Shown here in pieces: positions 1 to 9,312 of a stretch of 31,061 bases of DNA (within the stretch, counting starts at the first letter, position 1; each line of letters starts with the position of its first letter). Where the stretch lies: positions 1-31,061 of the forward strand of contig DNBN01000157.1 of assembly GCA_003491845.1 (NCBI GenBank), given 5' to 3'. The notes beneath the pieces were generated by a model that was given only the letters and a program-made list of their open reading frames with translations, was not told the DNA's origin and searched no databases. This DNA comes from Porticoccaceae bacterium. Its GTDB lineage: Bacteria; Pseudomonadota; Gammaproteobacteria; Pseudomonadales; Porticoccaceae. The translations under genes and the position numbers were made by a program.

Positions 1-38
1 TTTTCTTCTTCTTCCCTACGTCTCTTCCCAAGCGCCAT
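1..38 (-). CDS. Possible 5' end of a gene running off the left edge
   Basis: An ATG at 38 on the minus strand opens a frame that stays open to the window edge and reads MALGKRRREEEEK, a very basic then acidic N-terminus. An AAGG lies about 11 bases upstream, which is a weak and distant ribosome site. Upstream at 84-89 is a TAAAAT box followed by GCGC, inside a 14-base sequence that is identical to the promoter region of coaD. The product cannot be recognised from 12 residues. It would be divergent from mutM. It may be chance, because only the first codons are visible. Confidence 0.3.
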   Translation of the reverse strand, partial: MALGKRRREEEE

Positions 39-79
39 CTTTGCTTATACCTTTGCGTAGATAATTTTAAAATAGAACC

Positions 80-93
80 GCGCATTTTACTGA
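80..93 (-). repeat. 14-bp sequence, copy 1 (probable -10 and GC discriminator)
   Basis: On the minus strand this reads TCAGTAAAATGCGC and is identical to 1560-1573. It contains a TAAAAT -10-like hexamer followed by GCGC. Here no good -35 was seen at 16-18 bases, so the promoter role for the left-edge gene is tentative. Confidence 0.4.
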
Positions 94-222
94 TATTTTT
101 GTAAAATACTAGGTTTGTATCACCCTTCTGTAGAATCAATATATACTATTATTGCAACTAAAAACCATCTAGTTATGACTATTTTTTATAAACTAGCTAC
201 ATTGATGTATGTGAGTTCATAT

Positions 223-1029
223 ATGCCTGAATTGCCCGAAGTAGAAACTACCCTAAAGGGAATTAAACCTTGGATTCTTGGCCAACAGATTACTGGCTTA
301 ATTATTCGGCAGGCATCGCTGCGCTGGCCCGTTACTGACGGGATGTCAGCCTTAGTAAAAAACCAGACAGTGGTTGATGTATCCCGACGAGCCAAATACT
401 TAATCGTACAATTGAACCATGGCTCTTTATTGATTCATTTGGGGATGAGTGGAAGTCTACGAATCACTGAGGTTTCTACCCCTTGGCGTAAGCATGATCA
501 TATTGAGCTTCAGCTGAGCAATGGTGCTGTGCTTCGTTATCATGACCCAAGACGCTTTGGTTCATGGCTTTGGAGTGAAGAAGACCATCAGCAGTTAAGT
601 CATTTAGGACCTGAACCTCTGTCTGATAACTTTGATGGCGCTAGACTATGGCATATAGCGAAAGGCCGTAAAATAGCGGTTAAGCCCTTTATTATGGACA
701 ACAAAGTTGTGGTAGGCGTGGGTAATATTTATGCTTCGGAGGCACTTTTTCGCAGTGGTATTAGACCGGACCGGTCAGCCGGACGAATTTCTCAAAAACG
801 CTTTGACTGTTTAGCTGGTCATATTAAAGTTGTTTTGGCCGAGGCTATTGAGCAGGGTGGCACCACCTTGCGCGATTTCGTTAATAGTCAGGGTGACCCG
901 GGCTATTTCCAGCAAACACTTGATGTATATGGCCGAGCAGGCCAAGCCTGCAATGACTGTAGCGGTGTCTTAAAAGAATGCCGTCTCGGCCAGCGCAGTT
1001 CGGTATTTTGTCCTGTCTGCCAACGCTAA
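223..1029 (+). CDS. mutM: Formamidopyrimidine-DNA glycosylase (Fpg/MutM)
   Basis: Base-excision repair enzyme that removes 8-oxoguanine and formamidopyrimidines and cleaves the abasic site. The start is fixed at 223 because the mature protein must begin with the catalytic proline: it reads M-PELPEVETTLKG with Pro2, Glu3 and Glu6 present. A longer frame opens at 115, but its extra 36 residues are not family-like. The product is 268 aa, the normal length. The helix-two-turn-helix segment (VGVGNIYASEALF) is intact. The C-terminal zinc finger has C243, C246, C263 and C266. The ribosome site is weak. The gene converges on coaD with a 21-base gap. In many gammaproteobacteria mutM runs with coaD and a ferredoxin gene; here it is inverted relative to coaD and no ferredoxin gene lies between them. 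Confidence 0.97.
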   Translation: MPELPEVETTLKGIKPWILGQQITGLIIRQASLRWPVTDGMSALVKNQTVVDVSRRAKYLIVQLNHGSLLIHLGMSGSLRITEVSTPWRKHDHIELQLSNGAVLRYHDPRRFGSWLWSEEDHQQLSHLGPEPLSDNFDGARLWHIAKGRKIAVKPFIMDNKVVVGVGNIYASEALFRSGIRPDRSAGRISQKRFDCLAGHIKVVLAEAIEQGGTTLRDFVNSQGDPGYFQQTLDVYGRAGQACNDCSGVLKECRLGQRSSVFCPVCQR

Positions 1030-1050
1030 ACTGGGTAGTTTGCTAAGGGT

Positions 1051-1575
<525 letters not shown>

Positions 1576-1592
<17 letters not shown>

Positions 1593-2175
1593 TGCGCGAA
1601 TATAACATAAAGCGAACATTACCTGCGACTTTGTTCTTTTTTAGCACCCAATTTGGCGGCGCACTAAAATGAACTTCTTTTGAGGGCAGCTCGCAATACA
1701 CAAGTGCCGTTGATGATAGCCAATGGTTGGCTTCTAATAATGCACAGGTTCTTGATTGCAGATCTTGATTAAAAGGTGGATCTATGAACACCACATCAAA
1801 GGGTTGTGCGGGGTTTTTTTTAGCCAAGAAATCTATGCTATTGACAGCGATAATAGTGAGGTTAGCGTGCAATTTTGCGCGGTTTTCTTGCAGCGTATCA
1901 AGCGCGATGCGCTCGCTCTCAAGGGCAGTAGAGGTTTTGGCTCCTCTAGATAAAGATTCTAAGCTCAAAATGCCAGAGCCTGCGTAGACATCTAGGCAGT
2001 TAGCGCCCTCTATATGGGGAGTAAGCCAATTGAATAGAGTCTCTCTAATGCGGGCGCCAGTTGGCCTTAATCCAGGTATGGCAGGAAAGTTTATCTTTCG
2101 ACTTCGCCACAAACCGGCAATAATTTTTACGCTTTGGCCAGCCATTTGACTATTGGGTTTTTGTTTAATTGACAA
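1576..2175 (-). CDS. rsmD: 16S rRNA (guanine(966)-N(2))-methyltransferase RsmD
   Basis: SAM-dependent methyltransferase that modifies G966 of 16S rRNA in the assembled small subunit. Visible motifs are RPTGARIRE (38-45 region), the SAM-binding LDVYAGSG (61-68) and the catalytic DPPF (132-135). The 199-aa length matches E. coli RsmD. The start is a TTG at 2175, supported by a strong GGAGG six bases upstream; the next candidate, an ATG at residue 11, has no comparable site. Divergent from ftsY and followed by coaD, the usual gammaproteobacterial arrangement. Confidence 0.96.
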
Positions 2176-2268
2176 TTTGATCCTCCAAGGTCGTGACTTT
2201 TAACCCCTTTTTTTCAGCGTAAATGGTAGGATACACCATAACACTACAACTTCAGCATTTGGATATGT

Positions 2269-3309
2269 ATGGATTCTAAATTACCCGGTTCCGATCACTC
2301 AACCTCAGTCAAGCGTTCACTTTTTGATCGTTTTAAGCGCGGGCCAAATGAGTCGGCAAAAGAGAAGCCGCAGGGGACATTGAAGGAGGGCGTTAAGAAG
2401 ACCTTTGTTGAACGTATGCGTTCAGCGTTGTCTCGCACTGGTGAAGGGCTAGGTAGCTTATTTCTGGGCAGTAAATCTATAGATGCAGACTTGTTAGATG
2501 AGTTAGAAACTGCACTATTAATGGCTGATGTTGGTATTGAAACCACAGCATCGATTGTGGCGGAGTTAACTACACAGCTAAATCGCCAAGAGCTAAAAGA
2601 TGGTGTTGCGCTAAAAGATGCCTTGCGTGTGATCTTATTAAATCGACTTAGGGTTGGTGAAGGTATACTTGATATTGATAACATTGATAAACCATGTGTG
2701 GTGCTGGTGGTTGGCGTTAATGGTGTTGGTAAAACCACGACAATTGGCAAGTTAGCCAATCGCTTTAAACGTCAGGGAAAGTCAGTGATGTTGGCTGCTG
2801 GCGACACTTTCAGAGCAGCCGCTGTTGAGCAACTGCAAGTGTGGGGCGAGCGCAATCAGGTTCCGGTGATTGCCCAGCACACAGGTGCTGACAGTGCATC
2901 CGTTGTGTTTGACGGCATTCAAGCAGCTAGTTCTCGCGGTGTTGATATTCTTATTGCTGATACCGCAGGTCGTTTGCATAATAAAAGTAACCTAATGGAA
3001 GAGCTTAAAAAAGTGAAACGCGTGGCAGGTAAAATAGACCAATCATCGCCACATGAAATACTACTGGTTTTAGATGCGGGGACCGGACAAAATGCGGTCT
3101 CGCAGATGAATGAATTTAATCAGGTCGTGGGTATCACTGGTATTGTGCTCACCAAACTTGATGGCACTGCCAAAGGCGGTATTATTTTTGCACTGGTGGA
3201 CAAGTTTCGTGTGCCTATTCGCTATATTGGTGTTGGCGAGGGGCAGGATGATCTGCAACCTTTTAAAGCCGAGGAATTTGTCGATGCACTGCTTGGCCCT
3301 GAGGATTAG
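2269..3309 (+). CDS. ftsY: Signal recognition particle receptor FtsY
   Basis: GTPase that docks SRP-ribosome complexes at the inner membrane for co-translational insertion. The N and G domains are complete: GVNGVGKT P-loop (149-156), DTFRAAA (179-185), DTAGR (231-235), TKLDGTAKGG (295-304) and GVGEGQDDLQPF near the C-terminus. The product is 346 aa; the N-terminal acidic/basic A region before the NG domain is about 50 residues, much shorter than the roughly 200 of E. coli FtsY (497 aa). The start at 2269 is one of two nearby ATGs (another, out of frame, at 2265), with a weak ribosome site. First gene of ftsY-ftsE-ftsX, with 11 bases before ftsE. Confidence 0.97.
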   Translation: MDSKLPGSDHSTSVKRSLFDRFKRGPNESAKEKPQGTLKEGVKKTFVERMRSALSRTGEGLGSLFLGSKSIDADLLDELETALLMADVGIETTASIVAELTTQLNRQELKDGVALKDALRVILLNRLRVGEGILDIDNIDKPCVVLVVGVNGVGKTTTIGKLANRFKRQGKSVMLAAGDTFRAAAVEQLQVWGERNQVPVIAQHTGADSASVVFDGIQAASSRGVDILIADTAGRLHNKSNLMEELKKVKRVAGKIDQSSPHEILLVLDAGTGQNAVSQMNEFNQVVGITGIVLTKLDGTAKGGIIFALVDKFRVPIRYIGVGEGQDDLQPFKAEEFVDALLGPED

Positions 3310-3320
3310 GACGTTCCAGC

Positions 3321-3998
3321 ATGATTTGTTTTGACAACGTAAGTAAACGCTACCCAACTGGATTAGAGGCCTTAAAGCGTATTAGCTTTGAGGTGGCTGC
3401 CGGAGAGATGGCTTTTCTGACAGGTCCTTCAGGTGCCGGAAAAAGCACCTTGTTAAAATTGTTAATGCTAATGGAAAGACCATCTTCTGGCGCATTACTG
3501 ATAAACGGTAAGAATTTAACGCGGTTGTCTCGCTCGGCTATCCCTCGCTATCGTCGTCAGATTGGCGTTGTCTTTCAAAATCACCAGTTGCTTTCAGATA
3601 GAACGGTGTTTGAAAATGTTGCGTTGCCGCTACAAATTTCTGGATATCCTCCATCAGAAACTGGTCGACGAGTGCGTGCAGCACTTGATGGCGTTGGACT
3701 TCTAGATAAAGAGTCCCACTATCCATTGACGCTATCCGGAGGACAACAACAACGGGTTGGTATAGCCCGGGCGGTTGTTCACAAGCCTAAAATATTACTT
3801 GCCGATGAACCCACAGGTAACCTAGACCCAGTGTTATCGGCTGAAATTATGGCTCTGTTTAGACGATTTCAAAATGTTGGCGTTACCGTGTTAATTGCAA
3901 CCCATGATCTTAGTCTCATTCACACTCTTGATCATCGTATTATCTGCCTTGCTGATGGAATGTTAATAAGTGATGGAGGCTCTGCTAGTGGCGCGTAA
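3321..3998 (+). CDS. ftsE: Cell division ATP-binding protein FtsE
   Basis: ATPase of the FtsEX complex, which sits at the divisome and activates periplasmic septal peptidoglycan hydrolases through FtsX. ABC motifs are all present: Walker A GPSGAGKS (35-42), Q-loop glutamine near 86, signature LSGGQQQR (138-145), Walker B ILLADEP (158-164) and the switch histidine in ATHD. The product is 225 aa, the typical size. A GGACG site lies just upstream of the ATG. The end overlaps the start of ftsX, as expected for translationally coupled partners. Confidence 0.97.
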   Translation: MICFDNVSKRYPTGLEALKRISFEVAAGEMAFLTGPSGAGKSTLLKLLMLMERPSSGALLINGKNLTRLSRSAIPRYRRQIGVVFQNHQLLSDRTVFENVALPLQISGYPPSETGRRVRAALDGVGLLDKESHYPLTLSGGQQQRVGIARAVVHKPKILLADEPTGNLDPVLSAEIMALFRRFQNVGVTVLIATHDLSLIHTLDHRIICLADGMLISDGGSASGA

Positions 3999-4980
3999 CC
4001 CAGGGTTAACTGATCTGCCTATGCGAGGTGCCAAAGATAAAAAAATTAGTCTGGCCGACCGCTGGAAAAGTTATATAGCCTATCATCGGATAACATTGCG
4101 CAATGCGTTTAAAAAACTACTGGTGGAGCCGGTTCAAACACTGTTAACAGTGACTGTTATTGCCATCGCGCTGGCGCTACCTTCGGCCATGTTTTTAATG
4201 CTTAAAAATGTAGAGCAGCTTGGCAGTGGTGTTCAAGCATCAGCGCAGCTGAGTGTATTTATAAAAAAAGGCGTTACTAGCCAACAAATTAAACAGGTGC
4301 AAAAGCAAATATCAGATTTACCCAAAGTATTTTCTGTAGATTACATTTCCGCGGATCAAGCTCTTCAAGAATTTAAAGCATTATCTGGTTTTGGTCAGGC
4401 CCTGACCTATCTTGATGATAATCCTCTGCCGGCGGTATTTTTGGTACAGCCAATAAGATTAGGAACATCTAGCTCTAATCAGGTAGAGCAATTAGTTACA
4501 ACCATTACATCATTTAATGCTGTGGATGAGGTATTGGTAGACATGCTCTGGCTGCAACGATTATCGGTGATGACGGATATAAGTCAAAAATTAGTGTTGG
4601 CTATGGGGGTAAGTTTGATTATTGGTGTCCTCTTAGTTATAGGCAATACGATTCGGTTGGGAATTCACAGTCGCAAAGAAGAAATAGTGGTTGTAAAGCT
4701 GATTGGTGCCACAGATGCTTATGTGCGACTCCCCTTTCTCTACAGTGGATTTTTGCTGGGATTGCTAGGTGGGCTTATGGCGTCTATATTACTGGTAGGT
4801 AGTTTGTTGTGGATAGGTCAATCGGTCTCAGTTTTGGCTGCGCTATACCAGAGCAAATTTGATTTAACAGGCCTAGGTTTTTCGGGGGTCTTGGGACTTT
4901 GTGCTCTGGGCTCGGTTATTGGACTCTGTGGCGCTTGGATGGCAGTAATGCAGCATTTACGCACCATAGAGCCCAGGTAG
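3988..4980 (+). CDS. ftsX: Cell division protein FtsX
   Basis: Membrane subunit of FtsEX that passes ATPase movements to periplasmic amidase activators. Four membrane segments are visible: one near the N-terminus (LLTVTVIAIALALPSAMF), then a periplasmic loop of about 130 residues, then three towards the C-terminus, which is the FtsX/MacB topology. The start is probably GTG at 3988, because GGAGG (3975-3979) lies exactly eight bases upstream; this gives 330 aa and an 11-base overlap with ftsE. Longer alternatives are GTG at 3970 or ATG at 3973, which lack such a site. The start choice is inference; the identity is secure. Confidence 0.94.
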   Translation: MARNPGLTDLPMRGAKDKKISLADRWKSYIAYHRITLRNAFKKLLVEPVQTLLTVTVIAIALALPSAMFLMLKNVEQLGSGVQASAQLSVFIKKGVTSQQIKQVQKQISDLPKVFSVDYISADQALQEFKALSGFGQALTYLDDNPLPAVFLVQPIRLGTSSSNQVEQLVTTITSFNAVDEVLVDMLWLQRLSVMTDISQKLVLAMGVSLIIGVLLVIGNTIRLGIHSRKEEIVVVKLIGATDAYVRLPFLYSGFLLGLLGGLMASILLVGSLLWIGQSVSVLAALYQSKFDLTGLGFSGVLGLCALGSVIGLCGAWMAVMQHLRTIEPR

Positions 4981-5047
4981 TAGTTTGTTGAGCCAATTAC
5001 CTAATAAAGCCGTATTGCTTGTTGTACACCGTGAACTTTCTTATATT

Positions 5048-5076
5048 TTGAACGACTAATCAATTAGTGTTAATAT
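5048..5076 (+). promoter_or_regulatory. Probable sigma-70 promoter of rpoH
   Basis: TTGAAC at 5048-5053, a 17-base spacer and TAATAT at 5071-5076, within an AT-rich stretch 29 bases before the rpoH ATG. It separates rpoH from ftsX, with a 124-base gap. Other overlapping -10 choices (TATATA) are possible. Confidence 0.55.
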
Positions 5077-5104
5077 ATAAGACCTGCGACGTAAAGAGGA
5101 TATA

Positions 5105-5959
5105 ATGAACAAAGCGCTACAAACAATGGAATGGATGACTCCCGGCGCCAACTTGAATGCCTATATTCAAGGAACATCGACCGTGCCCATTTTGTCATTA
5201 GACGAAGAGAAATCTCTGGGTGAAGCTTTATATTATGAAGATGATTTAGATGCAGCTCGTAAGTTAGTTATGTCGCATTTGCGTTTTGTCGTCCATATTG
5301 CTCGGTCATACAATGGTTACGGATTGCCGCTGGCGGATCTTATCCAAGAAGGTAATGTCGGTTTGATGAAAGCCGTTCGTCGTTTCAACCCTGAAAAAGG
5401 TGTTCGAGTGGTGTCTTTTGCCATCCACTGGATTAAAGCTGAAATTCATGAGTTTATTTTGCGTAACTGGCGTATTGTGAAAATCGCAACGACCAAATCA
5501 CAACGTAAATTATTCTTTAACCTGCGCAGTGCAAAGAAAGAATTACAGTGGCTTTCAGCTGACGAAGCTAAGGCAGTAGCAAAAGATTTAGGTGTTGAGG
5601 TGAAAGATGTGCTGGAAATGGAAATGCGTCTGACCTCCAGAGATGCAGCCTTTGATGCACCGACAGATGAAGATGAAGATACTGTTGCCTATTCGCCTTC
5701 GTTGTATCTTGAGTCAACGGGTGCAGATCCGGCAATACAGGTTGAAAATGATGACTTTGAAGGGGATAATAATGACCGTCTTTCAAAGGCCTTTAAGCGC
5801 TTAGATGCGCGCAGCCAAGCCATCTTGCAACGACGCTGGTTAGATGATAAAAAGGCTACTTTACATCAGTTGGCCGACGAATTTGGCGTCTCTGCTGAGC
5901 GTATTCGGCAGCTTGAAAAAAATGCTATGAAGAAAGTGCGCCTACTAATGCAAAGCTAG
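5105..5959 (+). CDS. rpoH: RNA polymerase sigma-32 factor (heat shock)
   Basis: Alternative sigma factor directing RNA polymerase to heat-shock promoters. The length, 284 aa, equals E. coli RpoH. Region 2 is intact ([19 protein letters not shown] from residue 78), the diagnostic RpoH box QRKLFFNLR is at 133-141, and region 4 carries the -35 helix-turn-helix ([19 protein letters not shown], about 256-274). An AGAGGA ribosome site lies 4-5 bases upstream. Position downstream of ftsX is the conserved gammaproteobacterial order. A strong terminator follows. Confidence 0.98.
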   Translation: MNKALQTMEWMTPGANLNAYIQGTSTVPILSLDEEKSLGEALYYEDDLDAARKLVMSHLRFVVHIARSYNGYGLPLADLIQEGNVGLMKAVRRFNPEKGVRVVSFAIHWIKAEIHEFILRNWRIVKIATTKSQRKLFFNLRSAKKELQWLSADEAKAVAKDLGVEVKDVLEMEMRLTSRDAAFDAPTDEDEDTVAYSPSLYLESTGADPAIQVENDDFEGDNNDRLSKAFKRLDARSQAILQRRWLDDKKATLHQLADEFGVSAERIRQLEKNAMKKVRLLMQS

Positions 5960-5978
5960 TCTACTCAATTACTCAAGC

Positions 5979-6008
5979 AAGCCGCGTAATAAAAAGCGCG
6001 GCTTTTTT
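5979..6008 (+). terminator. Rho-independent terminator of rpoH
   Basis: A perfect 8-bp stem AAGCCGCG (5979-5986) / CGCGGCTT (5997-6004) with a 10-base loop, running into a T tract. It ends seven bases before the next start codon. Confidence 0.85.
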
Positions 6009-6014
6009 ATTGTT

Positions 6015-6392
6015 ATGAATAACCTTTTTTGGCTGAAATTTATTTCTCTTAGTGGTGCTCTTGCGGTCATGTTAGGCGCTTTTGCAGCTCATAGTTTAGA
6101 CGATTCTTTGTCGGATACCCATATGGCAACCTTCCGTACAGCAGTGCTGTATCATTTTTTACATACGTTGGCCTTACTCGCCGTTATTTGTTTGCCTGTT
6201 AGTCTAGTAAAACCGCATTTCCAATCCTTGATCGCGGTTAGTTTTGCCGCAGGAATTTTGGTTTTTTGTGGTTCTCTTTACGCATTGGTACTATTAGATT
6301 TACCGGCGATGGGTATGATTACCCCGGTGGGCGGTGTAGCGTTCATACTCGGATGGATATTACTTTTTTTTGCAGCAAGGCGGCCTGAATAA
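6015..6392 (+). CDS. DUF423 family small membrane protein
   Basis: A 125-aa protein with four hydrophobic segments. The N-terminal GALAVMLGAFAAHSL resembles the conserved GA-LGAFGAH motif of DUF423 proteins (YwdK/YgdD type), an inner-membrane family of unknown function. The ATG sits only seven bases after the T tract of the rpoH terminator and has no visible ribosome site, so it may be read from a very short leader or at low level. Its TAA is directly followed by the ATG of trmB (TAAATG), so the two genes look translationally coupled. Confidence 0.85.
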   Translation: MNNLFWLKFISLSGALAVMLGAFAAHSLDDSLSDTHMATFRTAVLYHFLHTLALLAVICLPVSLVKPHFQSLIAVSFAAGILVFCGSLYALVLLDLPAMGMITPVGGVAFILGWILLFFAARRPE

Positions 6393-7088
6393 ATGGATAT
6401 TCGACCTGAATACAGGCAAAAATCAATTCGTAGTTACGTTGTGCGCGCAGGAAGAATGACCGAAGCGCAGCGCAAAGCTTTTGATACCTCTTGGCACTTT
6501 TATGGACTTAAGCTGGTTGATGGTGCCATTGACACAGATCAGGTCTTTAATCGACCAGGGCAAAAAGTAGTAGAGATTGGTTTTGGCATGGGCGACTCAC
6601 TCTTTGAGATGGCCAAGGCAAGTCCTGAGACTGACTTTATTGGTATTGAGGTACATCCGCCCGGCGTTGGTACGCTTTTAAACCGAGCCCATGTGAGTGA
6701 GATCAAAAATTTAAAAGTGTACCTAGCTGATGCCAATGATGTCATAGATGAATGCTTGGGGGCTGCGAGTATTAATAGACTGCAGTTATATTTCCCTGAT
6801 CCTTGGCATAAGAAAAAGCATAATAAGCGGCGTATTGTCAAACCAGAATTCATTCAGCAAATTCGCCAGAAACTTAGACCAGGGGGTGTTATCCATATGG
6901 CAACTGACTGGGAACACTACGCAGAGCAGATGCTCGAGACACTGTCAGATGCTGAAGGTTTTGAAAACTGTGCTGGGCCCGGAGCCTATTCAGAACGACC
7001 AGACTATCGGCCTATTACTAAATTTGAGCGGCGTGGTGAGCGTCTTGGGCATGGTGTTTGGGATTTATTATTTAAAAAGATAAGTTAA
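6393..7088 (+). CDS. trmB: tRNA (guanine-N(7)-)-methyltransferase TrmB
   Basis: SAM-dependent enzyme that forms m7G46 in the variable loop of tRNAs. The SAM site EIGFGMG is at 61-67. The family signature FPDPWHKKKHNKRRIV (134-149) and the ATDWE motif (170-174) are both complete. The product is 231 aa, the usual length. The start abuts the stop of the DUF423 gene with no own strong ribosome site, so translation is probably coupled. Confidence 0.97.
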   Translation: MDIRPEYRQKSIRSYVVRAGRMTEAQRKAFDTSWHFYGLKLVDGAIDTDQVFNRPGQKVVEIGFGMGDSLFEMAKASPETDFIGIEVHPPGVGTLLNRAHVSEIKNLKVYLADANDVIDECLGAASINRLQLYFPDPWHKKKHNKRRIVKPEFIQQIRQKLRPGGVIHMATDWEHYAEQMLETLSDAEGFENCAGPGAYSERPDYRPITKFERRGERLGHGVWDLLFKKIS

Positions 7089-7129
7089 TAGCCCGATCAC
7101 CTAAATCACCGCGTATTTTATTTTGTGAG

Positions 7130-7158
7130 TTGATACTATTACTAAAATACCCTACATT
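7130..7158 (+). promoter_or_regulatory. Probable promoter of the FKBP lipoprotein gene
   Basis: TTGATA (7130-7135), 17 bases, then TACATT (7153-7158). An AAGGA ribosome site follows at 7192-7196, six bases before the ATG. Confidence 0.5.
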
Positions 7159-7202
7159 TGAATATCATCCGTTGAAAAACGATTACTTTATAAGGAAACA
7201 CA

Positions 7203-7964
7203 ATGAATCTAGTAAAAACCCTACCCATTGCAGCACTGCTTGTCTTAACTGCCTGTAATACTGATCAGCAAAGTGACGGTGTCGCAGAGCAAGCGCAAGT
7301 TGTATCTGAAGATAGCGCTGTATTGACTACTCAAGCTCAGAAGATCAGTTATTTAATGGGTTTAGACAATGGTAACAACATTTTAAGTATGCAAATTGAA
7401 TTTGACGCTGACGCTTTTCAAAGTGGCCTAAAAAATGCACTCAATGGTGAAGATCCTCAGTTAACAGAAGAACAGATTACTGCTACGATCCAGCAATTTG
7501 AAGTGTCAATGAAAGAAAAGCAAGCAGCCATGCAGGCCGAACAGGAGCTATTGGCGTCTGCTCAATCAGAGACCAATGCAGACGAAGGGACAGCATTTTT
7601 AGCTGAAAACGCTGGTCTAGAGGGAGTGAAAACCACTGAGAGCGGATTGCAGTACAAAGTGTTAACTGCTGGTGAAGGGCCAAAACCCACGGTGGATAGC
7701 ACTGTTGAAGTACATTATGCCGGACGTTTATTAGACGGTACTGAATTTGATAGTTCCATTAAACGTGGTGTACCAGCACAATTTGGTGTTACTCAGGTGA
7801 TTGCAGGTTGGACAGAGGCATTACAGCTTATGTCTGAGGGGTCTAAGTGGGAGTTATATATTCCCGCAAATTTAGCTTATGGGCCTGGAGGCACTGGCCC
7901 AATTGGTCCAAATGCAACATTAATTTTTGAAGTGGAGTTGTTGCAAGCTAATATTGAAAATTAA
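7203..7964 (+). CDS. FKBP-type peptidyl-prolyl isomerase lipoprotein (FkpA/Mip-like)
   Basis: Predicted exported folding catalyst that isomerises X-Pro bonds and probably acts as a periplasmic or membrane-anchored chaperone. The N-terminus is a lipoprotein signal with lipobox LTAC (Cys18). Residues from about 45 to 130 match the helical FKBP N-terminal dimerisation region (ISYLMGLDNGNNI), then the FKBP domain follows with VEVHYAGRLLDGTEFDSS and the active-site stretch ending in LYIPANLAYGPGG. The product is 253 aa, like FkpA and Mip. It has its own promoter and a strong terminator, so it is probably monocistronic. The exact subfamily (FkpA versus Mip) is not settled by sequence alone. Confidence 0.92.
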   Translation: MNLVKTLPIAALLVLTACNTDQQSDGVAEQAQVVSEDSAVLTTQAQKISYLMGLDNGNNILSMQIEFDADAFQSGLKNALNGEDPQLTEEQITATIQQFEVSMKEKQAAMQAEQELLASAQSETNADEGTAFLAENAGLEGVKTTESGLQYKVLTAGEGPKPTVDSTVEVHYAGRLLDGTEFDSSIKRGVPAQFGVTQVIAGWTEALQLMSEGSKWELYIPANLAYGPGGTGPIGPNATLIFEVELLQANIEN

Positions 7965-7980
7965 TAGATGTTGAAAATAC

Positions 7981-8010
7981 AAAAAAGCCCTGCTTAGCGG
8001 GGCTTTTTTG
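7981..8010. terminator. Bidirectional terminator between FKBP gene and rsd
   Basis: A GCCCTGC/GCGGGGC stem (7987-7993 with 7997-8003, one G-U pair) and 3-base loop, flanked by A6 on the left and T6 on the right. It can end transcription from both directions, serving the FKBP gene and the convergent rsd gene. Confidence 0.88.
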
Positions 8011-8034
8011 TGCGTCGATAAGAATCATTAAATT

Positions 8035-8523
8035 TTAAATAGCGGAGTTGGGGTTGTCGCTAATAAGTTTTAACACATTTTCGCTGTGCAACTTGTCAAT
8101 AAGAGAGTCTTCATCGGCGAACCTTTCAACAAATGTTTCTCCAAGACCGGCTAAATCAAGAATCAGTGTTTCTAGGTCTTTAGAGGTTGTATATTTGTCA
8201 TTGAAGTTAACTATGGTGTCAGTGGTTAACTGTATTTTAGCTAACAAAGGTGCGCTGTGTTCTATGCCTGCTTTATTGTCAAAGAGCTCAGCACTTTCTG
8301 CCAGCTGCCCAAAAATTTCAAAGTGGCCTACAGATACATAATCAACCATTAATTCACAGAATTTCTTTAATTTAGTATCATGATTATGCGCTTTGTCAGA
8401 AAAATCCGTGACTTCAGTTAATTCACAGTATTCAGCTAATAGTTCTCTACGATCTTCAATCCAGCGATCGACTAATTCACTGACCCCATTCCAGTGGTTT
8501 TGCAATGTTTGGTTGTCGGTCAT
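8035..8523 (-). CDS. rsd: Rsd/AlgQ family anti-sigma-70 regulator
   Basis: Proteins of this family bind the housekeeping sigma-70 factor and favour use of alternative sigma factors in stationary phase; in pseudomonads AlgQ also affects alginate and other regulation. The 162-aa sequence shows the family stretches LVDRWIEDRRELLAEYCEL and KKFCELMVDYVSVGHFEIF. The start at 8523 (MTDNQTLQNHW) has an AGG nine bases upstream; a longer frame from 8568 adds 15 residues that are not family-like. It is followed by the shared terminator and preceded by a 69-base gap after lrgB. Confidence 0.9.
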   Translation of the reverse strand: MTDNQTLQNHWNGVSELVDRWIEDRRELLAEYCELTEVTDFSDKAHNHDTKLKKFCELMVDYVSVGHFEIFGQLAESAELFDNKAGIEHSAPLLAKIQLTTDTIVNFNDKYTTSKDLETLILDLAGLGETFVERFADEDSLIDKLHSENVLKLISDNPNSAI

Positions 8524-8592
8524 AATCACATACCTGCTAATTTTATGTCTAAGAACACTAGTGTACATCTTTTTTTAATGAATCAAAGCGTA

Positions 8593-9312
8593 TCAATGTA
8601 TAAGTCTATTAACCAAAGGTATTAAGAAAAAAGAAGTCCAAATACCATTAAGTCCCATGCCAATTGTCGAGAACGCTCCACAACGAGGACTTTTTTCAAA
8701 GGCTTTTAGGGTACCTATGGCATGCGCGGTGATACCTAATACAAGTCCCTGCCACCGTTCGTCGGTGAGTGCTAGGCGATTAAAAATTTTGTCAGCAAAA
8801 AAAATACCTACGATTCCTGTCATTAATACAATAATGGTCACCAGTATAATCATACCACCTAACTGCTCAGTGATAATCATTGCAATGGGAGTAGTAACTG
8901 ATTTTGCCGCTAAGGATAAAACAAGTTGGGTATCAGTAACTAACCAAAAACCTAATAAGATTGCACAGAGCGCTGCAAAAAGGCCACCGGCAAAAACCGC
9001 TGTAAGAATTACGGGCAGCAAAGAGGACAGCTGCCTTAGATATCTTGCTAGAGGCACAGCAAGTGCAACAGTGGCAGGACCAAGCAGCCAGTTTAAAAGT
9101 CCATTACCCTTATAATAGTCAGTATAGTCAATCTGTAACCATAAAATGGCGCCGGCTATTAGTGGAGTACTCACTAGTAGTGGATGAAATAGAACTTTTT
9201 TATGGCTCCGCCTGTAAACAGATATACCTACCCAAAAACCGATTAGGGATAGCAAAATGACCCATGAGCTTTGCGATGTCTGTTGCCATTGTTTTTCTAT
9301 TATCTCAAGCAT
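8593..9312 (-). CDS. lrgB: LrgB family membrane protein
   Basis: Partner of LrgA. In Gram-positive bacteria the pair modulates murein hydrolase activity and autolysis, and related pairs have been linked to transport of small carboxylates; the role here is unproven. The 239-aa protein is a polytopic membrane protein with the conserved segments GPATVALAVPLARYL, SVTTPIAM and GTLKAFE. The start at 9312 has AGAGG eight bases upstream and overlaps the TGA of lrgA by eight bases, so translation is coupled. A start 12 codons further up would lie deep within lrgA and has no support. Confidence 0.92.
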   Translation of the reverse strand: MLEIIEKQWQQTSQSSWVILLSLIGFWVGISVYRRSHKKVLFHPLLVSTPLIAGAILWLQIDYTDYYKGNGLLNWLLGPATVALAVPLARYLRQLSSLLPVILTAVFAGGLFAALCAILLGFWLVTDTQLVLSLAAKSVTTPIAMIITEQLGGMIILVTIIVLMTGIVGIFFADKIFNRLALTDERWQGLVLGITAHAIGTLKAFEKSPRCGAFSTIGMGLNGIWTSFFLIPLVNRLIH

